From Desulfuromonadales bacterium (GTDB lineage Bacteria; Desulfobacterota; Desulfuromonadia; Geobacterales; Pseudopelobacteraceae): DNA of 10,205 nucleotides. Below are positions 5,948-10,205 of this stretch, in pieces. Within the stretch, counting starts at the first letter, position 1; every line of letters begins with the position of its first letter. Below the pieces are notes generated by a model. The model made no database searches. It was not told the DNA's origin and saw only the letters and a program-made list of their open reading frames with translations. The stretch covers positions 1-10,205 of the forward strand of contig JAATGX010000009.1 in NCBI GenBank assembly GCA_015688915.1, read 5' to 3'. A program made the position numbers and the translations under genes.

Positions 5948-7324
5948 ATGAAGCGCGGTTTTGTGATTGCACTGCTGTTACTGGCAACAACGACGGCATA
6001 TGCGGGGGGACCGCCCCTGATCACGGACGATACGGGCACCGTGGATCCGGGCAAGGTGGAGATCGAGTTCAACGGCTCAACCAGCTACGACCGGGAGACC
6101 ACCGGCGGGGTCACCACCAGGAAAAACGCCTCGGATCTCGAAACAAAGATCAACACCGGCCTGTACAAGAACCTGGGTATCGACCTGATAATCCCCTACA
6201 CCTTCAGCGAGCGGGCCAAGGAGGATGGGAACCTGGTGGAAAACAGCGACGGCTTCGGCGACATGACCCTTGAGGTGAAGTACGTCTTTGCCGAGCTGGC
6301 AGGGATCAACTTCGCCATCAAGCCGTACACCATCATGCCCACCGGCAAGTACAGCAATGGCCTGTCGGAAGGGCGCTGGCAGTACGGCGGCGCCCTGATC
6401 GCCACCAGGGAGTTCGAGGAAGGCACATACGCACTGCACGCCAATGTCGGCTATGAGCACCACGACTACCGTACCGATGATGCCAGGGCAGCCAACCGCA
6501 ACGACCTCTGGTCCGGCTCCGTGGCGGGCGAGGCAAAGGTGTGGCGGGAATTGACCGCTGTGGCTGACTTCGGCCTGGCAACCACGCAAGACAGAAGCAC
6601 GTCGGAACTGTCGGCCTACGGCCTGGTGGGTGTGCGCTACCCGGTCAACGAGCATCTGGACGTCAATGCCGGGGTAAAGTTGGGGCTCACCAAGCCGGAG
6701 GACGACGTGAGCGCCCTGTACGGTATTGTGCTGAAATTCTTACCAGCACCGACGGGACAAGAGAGAAAGGAGAAACGATCATGCACATCATGGAATAGTG
6801 AGGATTCTCAGATGACACCGGTCGCAAACGTTAATCGGAATTTTACATTCCAATCACCGATAAAGGAGGAGTTACATGCATATTCAAGACGGTATCCTAT
6901 CCGCTCAGGCATGTGCCGGTTACTATGGCGTCACTGCAGCCATGATTGTCCCCGGTGTCATGGAAATCAAGAAACGGGTCGAGCAAAATCCCTATTACAA
7001 ACCGTTCCTCGCCATGGTCGGCGTGGCCGTGTTTGTGATATCAGCGATGCATCTGCCGGTGCCGGTCACCGGATCCTGTTCGCATCCTTGCGGAACAGCT
7101 TTGGCGGCGATCATCGTCGGTCCCTTTGCCACGGTTGTCATCTCGACCATTGTTCTCTTCTTTCAAGCGATCTTCCTCGGGCACGGCGGCATAACGACCA
7201 TCGGCGCCAATACGGTATCAATGGGCATCGCCGGGACCTTTGCCGGGTTCTTTGTCTGGAAGCTCTTCAGAATGTTTCGGTTCCCGATCTGGGCGGCAGC
7301 GGCCGTTGCCGGATTCATCGGTGA
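5948..7324 (+). CDS. Outer-membrane beta-barrel protein (phenol-degradation MetA-like/transporter family), stop codon lost
   Basis: Probable outer-membrane channel or porin-like protein. The ATG at 5948 follows AAGGAGGG (5933-5940) by 7 nt. Residues 1-19 are a signal peptide (KR, then 'VIALLLLATTTAYA', cleavage AYA|G). 'GGPPLITDDTGTVDPGKVEI' is typical of the MetA-pathway phenol-degradation/transporter family, and alternating aromatic/polar strands follow. The last strand ends 'ALYGIVLKF' with a terminal Phe at 264 (bases 6737-6739), the usual C-terminal signal of barrels. No stop follows: the next codon is TTA, and the frame stays open for 194 more residues. It crosses the MHIME mini-ORF and the first 449 nt of cbiM out of frame, and this tail has no protein-like character. 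The functional domain is therefore 5948-6739, and the rest is read-through sequence. The riboswitch and cbi genes suggest a role in cobalt or corrinoid passage, unproven. Confidence 0.75.
   Translation: MKRGFVIALLLLATTTAYAGGPPLITDDTGTVDPGKVEIEFNGSTSYDRETTGGVTTRKNASDLETKINTGLYKNLGIDLIIPYTFSERAKEDGNLVENSDGFGDMTLEVKYVFAELAGINFAIKPYTIMPTGKYSNGLSEGRWQYGGALIATREFEEGTYALHANVGYEHHDYRTDDARAANRNDLWSGSVAGEAKVWRELTAVADFGLATTQDRSTSELSAYGLVGVRYPVNEHLDVNAGVKLGLTKPEDDVSALYGIVLKFLPAPTGQERKEKRSCTSWNSEDSQMTPVANVNRNFTFQSPIKEELHAYSRRYPIRSGMCRLLWRHCSHDCPRCHGNQETGRAKSLLQTVPRHGRRGRVCDISDASAGAGHRILFASLRNSFGGDHRRSLCHGCHLDHCSLLSSDLPRARRHNDHRRQYGINGHRRDLCRVLCLEALQNVSVPDLGGSGRCRIHR
6781..6798 (+). pseudogene. Five-codon remnant of a cbiM start (MHIME-stop)
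   Basis: ATG CAC ATC ATG GAA TAG encodes MHIME, the common N-terminus of CbiM proteins (usually followed by Gly). AAAGGAG at 6766-6772 sits 8 nt upstream, a strong ribosome site that a random ATG would rarely have. A second stop (TGA) follows immediately, and nothing resembling CbiM continues in any frame through 6875. I read it as the decapitated start of an earlier cbiM, left when the operon was replaced. The alternative is a short leader peptide that couples translation to the complete cbiM 77 nt downstream. Confidence 0.5.
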
Positions 7325-7562
7325 CATTGTCACCTATCTGATCAGTGCCTTGCAACTGGCGTTCAGCCTGCACGGAAATGTGCCGATCTTGAAACAGTGG
7401 ATGATCTTTTTCATGGGATACGGTCCTACCCAGTTGCCGCTGGCGATCATGGAGGGCCTTTTCACCGCCGTCGTCCTGAAGGTAATGGTCGAAAGGCGTC
7501 CAGATCTTCTTCTCGGCATACTAAAAGAGAACGTAAAAGGAGCGGTCGGATATGCGCACTGA
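6876..7562 (+). CDS. cbiM: ECF cobalt transporter, substrate-capture component CbiM
   Basis: Integral-membrane S-component of the Co(II) ECF transporter, 228 residues with about six hydrophobic helices. Family marks: the N-terminal Met-His (MHIQDG), whose His2 helps bind the metal; 'HLPVPVTGSCSHPCGT' with H59 and H70; 'QAIFLGHGGITTIGANT' (97-113, with H103); and the late 'TQLPLAIMEGLFTAV'. The SVTGSxSHP-like loop favours the cobalt (CbiM) over the nickel (NikM) branch. The start is fixed by AAGGAGGA (6863-6870), 5 nt upstream. GC content is near 50%, well below the flanking metE or mutase genes. The stop overlaps the next gene by 11 nt. It probably lies under the cobalamin riboswitch at 5645. 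Confidence 0.93.
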   Translation: MHIQDGILSAQACAGYYGVTAAMIVPGVMEIKKRVEQNPYYKPFLAMVGVAVFVISAMHLPVPVTGSCSHPCGTALAAIIVGPFATVVISTIVLFFQAIFLGHGGITTIGANTVSMGIAGTFAGFFVWKLFRMFRFPIWAAAAVAGFIGDIVTYLISALQLAFSLHGNVPILKQWMIFFMGYGPTQLPLAIMEGLFTAVVLKVMVERRPDLLLGILKENVKGAVGYAH

Positions 7563-7941
7563 AACAATGAAGACGGATACCCCTTCCATCAAGTGGTTTG
7601 ACGGATTTACGAAGGCGGTACTGCTGGCGATGTTCATTTTCCTGGTTTTCATCTTTATCTCCGCCAAATATATGGCCCATCACAAAATGGAAGCCGGCGG
7701 CACGGACGATACGGTGAACAGCATGGCTTCCAAAGTGGCCGGCGCCACTTCGCACCCCTTTCTTGAGTTGCCCGGTGATTCCCAGGTCGGGGCTTTTTCC
7801 ATCGCCAATTTCTGTGTGGGGTTGATTGTTGGGCACCTCTGGACCAGACTGTTTGGAAAGAATGCTGAGAAACAACCGGCGCCGCAGCAGAGAGATGTTA
7901 AGGAAGAAGACGTGCTGCGTGAGAAAGTTGTCGTTGAATGA
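7552..7941 (+). CDS. Small two-helix membrane protein in the CbiN position
   Basis: 129 residues, with a hydrophobic helix at about 20-38 (KAVLLAMFIFLVFIFISA), a roughly 40-residue loop, a second helix at about 80-97 ('GAFSIANFCVGLIVGHLW') and a charged C-terminal tail of about 30 residues. The two-helix plan with an external loop, and the location between cbiM and cbiQ, match CbiN, the small accessory subunit of CbiMNQO transporters. The sequence itself is not a clear CbiN: the 'EAGGTDD' in the loop is only a faint echo of the usual 'GGxDG', and the protein is longer. AAAAGGAG (7535-7542) lies 9 nt before the ATG, inside cbiM, and the stop shares ATGA with cbiQ. I infer an accessory subunit of the transporter; the family is not recognised with certainty. 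Confidence 0.6.
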   Translation: MRTETMKTDTPSIKWFDGFTKAVLLAMFIFLVFIFISAKYMAHHKMEAGGTDDTVNSMASKVAGATSHPFLELPGDSQVGAFSIANFCVGLIVGHLWTRLFGKNAEKQPAPQQRDVKEEDVLREKVVVE

Positions 7942-8720
7942 TTGATCTGAATCTTTTCAAATCGGTCGAGAACCGGGATACAGCGTTGCAACGGTTGGAC
8001 GGACGGGTGAAGACGGTGTTTTTCCTCATCGGCATCATTGTCTCGGCTGTTGTAACGCACTGGTTTCTTGCGGCCGTTTTGTGGGGATCTGCGATTATTC
8101 TCTTTTCTCTGTTGCGCCTGCCCTGGCGTCTCCTGGTGCAACGCCTGGTTATCCCCTTCGGAATCGCGTGGCTTGTCTTTCTCAGCGTGCTTTTCACCAA
8201 CGGGACCCATCCCGCTTGGATCGTGCTTCACAAGCCTTTTGTCCTGACGGTCTATTCCGAAGGCCTGGGGCTGGGACTGTTGATGCTGCTTCGGATCATG
8301 GCGGCCGTTACGATGGCCTGTGTGCTGTCCTTCAGCACTCCGATGGTGGAAATCCTGGAGACGTTTCGCCTCCTCAAGCTTCCGGGCACCATTGTCGATA
8401 TCGCCGAGATGATGTTCCGCTATGTCTTTATCATTGATGAAACGGCGCACAACATGCGTAATGCCCAATTGTGCAGAACGACCCGCCGACTCTCCTGGAT
8501 GGAGCAGATCCGCAATACCGGCAATGTCGCCGCCCATGTCATCTCAAAATCCCTTGATCGCAGCATAAAGATATACAATGCGATGCTGTCACGTGGATAT
8601 ACCGAGAAGAGTCAGGTTCCCGTTTATTTCACAGCCCCGATCCCCTTTTCGGATTTGTGCGTAGGCTCAGTTTTGACAGCCATTCCCCTTATCATCCTGG
8701 TACTCAATCATTTTGTCTGA
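7938..8720 (+). CDS. cbiQ: ECF cobalt transporter T-component CbiQ
   Basis: Energy-coupling transmembrane component that links the ATPase CbiO to CbiM, 260 residues. Hydrophobic helices occur at about 27-43, 44-60, 70-87, 105-132 and 240-258. The long amphipathic cytoplasmic coupling region lies at about 135-225. The family's coupling motif is visible as 'AMLSRGY' (215-221), and a degenerate first copy occurs at 'RNAQLCRTTRR' (174-184), where the usual Arg-Gly is not kept. 'DGRVKTVFF' (21-29) is the usual N-terminal 'DPRxKL' equivalent. The start overlaps the upstream stop (ATGA), so translation is coupled. Base composition is low-GC like cbiM. Confidence 0.92.
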   Translation: MIDLNLFKSVENRDTALQRLDGRVKTVFFLIGIIVSAVVTHWFLAAVLWGSAIILFSLLRLPWRLLVQRLVIPFGIAWLVFLSVLFTNGTHPAWIVLHKPFVLTVYSEGLGLGLLMLLRIMAAVTMACVLSFSTPMVEILETFRLLKLPGTIVDIAEMMFRYVFIIDETAHNMRNAQLCRTTRRLSWMEQIRNTGNVAAHVISKSLDRSIKIYNAMLSRGYTEKSQVPVYFTAPIPFSDLCVGSVLTAIPLIILVLNHFV

Positions 8721-8733
8721 CAGAGAAAAGACC

Positions 8734-9576
8734 ATGAATTTTATCGATGTTCAGGAAGTTTCCTACACGTATGCAGACGGGTTCACGGCACTGCGGCAGG
8801 TGAATCTGGCAATCGGGAAGGGGGAGCGGATTGCCGTGGTCGGGCCAAACGGGGCAGGGAAATCAACGCTCTTCCAGCTCCTGAATGGTTTGTTGAAGCC
8901 AACCTCGGGCAAGGTTTATGTGGATGGACTTCTGGTTGAAAAGAAAAATCTCTACCAGATACGCCGGAAGATTGGCATGGTGTTTCAGGATTCGGACGAC
9001 CAGCTCTTTAATTCAACCGTGCGGCAGGAAATAGCTTACGGCTTGATAAACTCGCATATCACGGGTGAAGAATTGGAACGAACGATTGCCTGGGCTCTGG
9101 ATGCCGCCAACATACGTGACCTTGCCGAGAAAAGTGCCCATAATCTGAGTGGGGGGGAGAAAAAAAGAGTCGCGTTGGCAAGTGTTCTCGCCATGAAACC
9201 CGATGTCCTTGTCCTCGATGAGCCTACTGCGGCACTTGACCCGCAAGGGGTGCAGAGCTTTTTGGGATTGCTCAACAAGATCAATAAAGAGATGGGCATC
9301 ACGTTGATATTTTCCTCCCACGATACGGACATAATCCCACTGTTGTCGGATCGACTTTATCTGTTGAATGCGGGTAAAATCGTTATTTCAGGTACCACGG
9401 CGGAAGTCTTTGCCCAAAGGGATATTCTCCGCCACAACAGCCTGCGGCTGCCACGGGTTGCCCATTTGGTCGAAATCCTTGGGAACGACGGCTGCTTACC
9501 GCAAGGTGACCTGCCGCTTACCATCAGCCAGGCAAGACGGTCATTGCGGAAGGCCCTTGGTAAGCTGGAGAGCTGA
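8734..9576 (+). CDS. cbiO: ECF cobalt transporter ATPase CbiO
   Basis: Cytoplasmic ABC ATPase that powers cobalt uptake, 280 residues. Walker A GPNGAGKST is at 37-45, the Q-loop at Q85 in 'VFQDSDDQLF' (the DDQLF form is typical of ECF ATPases), the signature LSGGE at 138-142, Walker B 'VLVLDEP' ending at D162-E163, and the switch His in 'SSHD' at H196. All catalytic residues are present. I placed the start at the ATG at 8734. The frame also has a TTG at 8713, but that adds seven residues overlapping cbiQ with no family support. The Shine-Dalgarno is weak (AGAGAAAAG), so coupling to cbiQ, which ends 13 nt earlier, is likely. A C-terminal extension of about 60 residues follows the ATPase core. 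A nickel ATPase (NikO) is the alternative; the CbiM neighbour favours cobalt. Confidence 0.93.
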   Translation: MNFIDVQEVSYTYADGFTALRQVNLAIGKGERIAVVGPNGAGKSTLFQLLNGLLKPTSGKVYVDGLLVEKKNLYQIRRKIGMVFQDSDDQLFNSTVRQEIAYGLINSHITGEELERTIAWALDAANIRDLAEKSAHNLSGGEKKRVALASVLAMKPDVLVLDEPTAALDPQGVQSFLGLLNKINKEMGITLIFSSHDTDIIPLLSDRLYLLNAGKIVISGTTAEVFAQRDILRHNSLRLPRVAHLVEILGNDGCLPQGDLPLTISQARRSLRKALGKLES

Positions 9577-9581
9577 AAACT

Positions 9582-10205
9582 ATGGCATCGTCGTCCGCGT
9601 CCACTTCCCATGGAGGTCCCGTGCTACGGGGGCCTCTCCGGGCAACGCTCTCCGCGGCCCTGTTCGGCCTCTCTCCGGCGCTCTGCAAGCTGGTGATCGA
9701 CGATATGTCCCCCCTGCTCCTGGCCGGCCTTCTCTACCTGGGCTCCGGCATCGGGCTCTCCTTTGCCTTGATACGTCAACACAGCGGCATCTTCCACGAG
9801 TTGTCGCACCTTTCTCCACTCCATCGCCGCAAACTCCTGGGCGCCGTGCTGGCCGGCGGCGTCATCGCCCCGGTGTGCCTCGCCTACGGCATAAAGTACG
9901 GCACCGCATCCGAGGTGGCCCTGCTGCTGAACCTGGAGACCGTTGCCACCACCCTCATCGCCCGGCTGGTGTTCAAGGAGCATGTGAGTCCCCACGTCTG
10001 GGTCGGCAAGGCGCTCATCGTGTTGGCCGCGTTTCTCGTCATCCTTGGGGCCCGGCCAGGGGCGGCCTTCTCCGCGCCCGGCCTGCTGGTGGTGCTGGCC
10101 TGCGTCTTCTGGGGGATCGACAACAACCTCACCAGGGACGTGGATGAGGTGCCGGCCACGGCGCTGGCCGCCATCAAGGGATACTGCGCCGGGCTGTTCA
10201 ACATC
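9582..10205 (+). CDS. EamA/DMT-superfamily permease, N-terminal part (3' end outside window)
   Basis: The reading frame is open from the ATG at 9582 to the window end, 208 codons. It starts 5 nt after the cbiO stop with a weak GGAG 11 nt upstream. After an 18-residue polar start come successive hydrophobic helices: 'TLSAALFGLSPALCKLVI', 'LLLAGLLYLGSGIGLSFALI', 'LGAVLAGGVIAPVCLAYGI', 'EVALLLNLETVATTLIARLV' and 'VWVGKALIVLAAFLVILGA', then the second half begins ('LLVVLACVFWGIDNNLTRDV'). The 'LLNLETVATTLIARLVFKE' segment resembles the conserved 'xxxPvxaallaxlxlgE' of EamA drug/metabolite transporters. High GC and codon style return to those of metE, so it likely belongs to the host backbone rather than the cobalt cassette. 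The substrate is unknown; it may be co-transcribed with cbiMQO. Confidence 0.85.
   Translation, partial: MASSSASTSHGGPVLRGPLRATLSAALFGLSPALCKLVIDDMSPLLLAGLLYLGSGIGLSFALIRQHSGIFHELSHLSPLHRRKLLGAVLAGGVIAPVCLAYGIKYGTASEVALLLNLETVATTLIARLVFKEHVSPHVWVGKALIVLAAFLVILGARPGAAFSAPGLLVVLACVFWGIDNNLTRDVDEVPATALAAIKGYCAGLFNI

Noticed and set aside
6740..6780. Frameshift in the outer-membrane gene instead of a lost stop
   Set aside because: Neither shifted frame gives a sensible end directly after the terminal Phe; a single A-to-T change at a TAA explains the sequence more simply. It cannot be excluded without orthologues.
8713..8733. TTG start for CbiO seven codons upstream
   Set aside because: It adds MSDREKT, overlaps cbiQ and has no better ribosome site. 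The ATG at 8734 gives the normal ABC-domain start.
9368..10147. 259-codon + strand frame overlapping the end of cbiO and the start of the EamA gene
   Set aside because: It is out of frame with both recognised proteins, and its product is Arg/Pro/Gly-rich, as expected of a shadow frame. The frame starting at 9582 gives clear membrane helices.
1..10205. CRISPR arrays, tRNA/rRNA genes, insertion sequences, prophage or defence genes
   Set aside because: No direct-repeat/spacer series, tRNA-like cloverleaf, transposase or phage-type protein was seen on either strand.

Overview
The window is a B12-centred stretch of a bacterial chromosome. Coding DNA is GC-rich (roughly 60-68% by eye), except for a block near 50% GC in the last third. 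Gene content suggests an anaerobic deltaproteobacterium of the Geobacter/Pelobacter type: methylmalonyl-CoA mutase with MeaB, riboswitch-controlled metE, and Geobacter-like 'GGGGGATTT' intergenic repeats. This placement is an inference from gene content and style, not a match to a reference.

Layout, all genes on the + strand. (1) Bases 1-2157: the 3' end of methylmalonyl-CoA mutase (B12-dependent), followed after 5 nt by its GTPase chaperone meaB. (2) 2158-2263: a large inverted repeat made of two oppositely oriented repeat modules. (3) 2264-2691: a long leader with a cobalamin riboswitch. (4) 2692-5477: a two-gene unit, a hotdog acyl-CoA thioesterase overlapping by 1 nt the B12-independent methionine synthase metE. 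(5) 5478-5947: a third repeat module, a possible promoter, a second cobalamin riboswitch, and a strong intrinsic terminator with a competing antiterminator hairpin. (6) 5948-9576: a secreted beta-barrel-type outer-membrane protein, then an ECF cobalt-uptake system (cbiM, a small two-helix membrane gene in the cbiN position, cbiQ, cbiO). (7) 9582 to the window end: a partial EamA/DMT-family permease.

The genes fit one physiological theme. The mutase consumes B12 and MeaB protects it. When B12 runs short, one riboswitch should release metE, which replaces the B12-dependent methionine synthase, together with a thioesterase. The other should release cobalt uptake, which supplies the metal for new corrinoid.

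The most unusual part is the junction 6740-6875. The outer-membrane gene has no stop after its natural C-terminal Phe. A well-placed Shine-Dalgarno then leads into a five-codon ORF, MHIME-stop, identical to the usual start of CbiM. A second, complete cbiM follows with its own ribosome site, at the beginning of the lower-GC block. This looks like a scar where a native cobalt-transport operon was replaced by a foreign cassette. The thioesterase under B12 control and the unfamiliar gene in the cbiN slot are the other points worth following.
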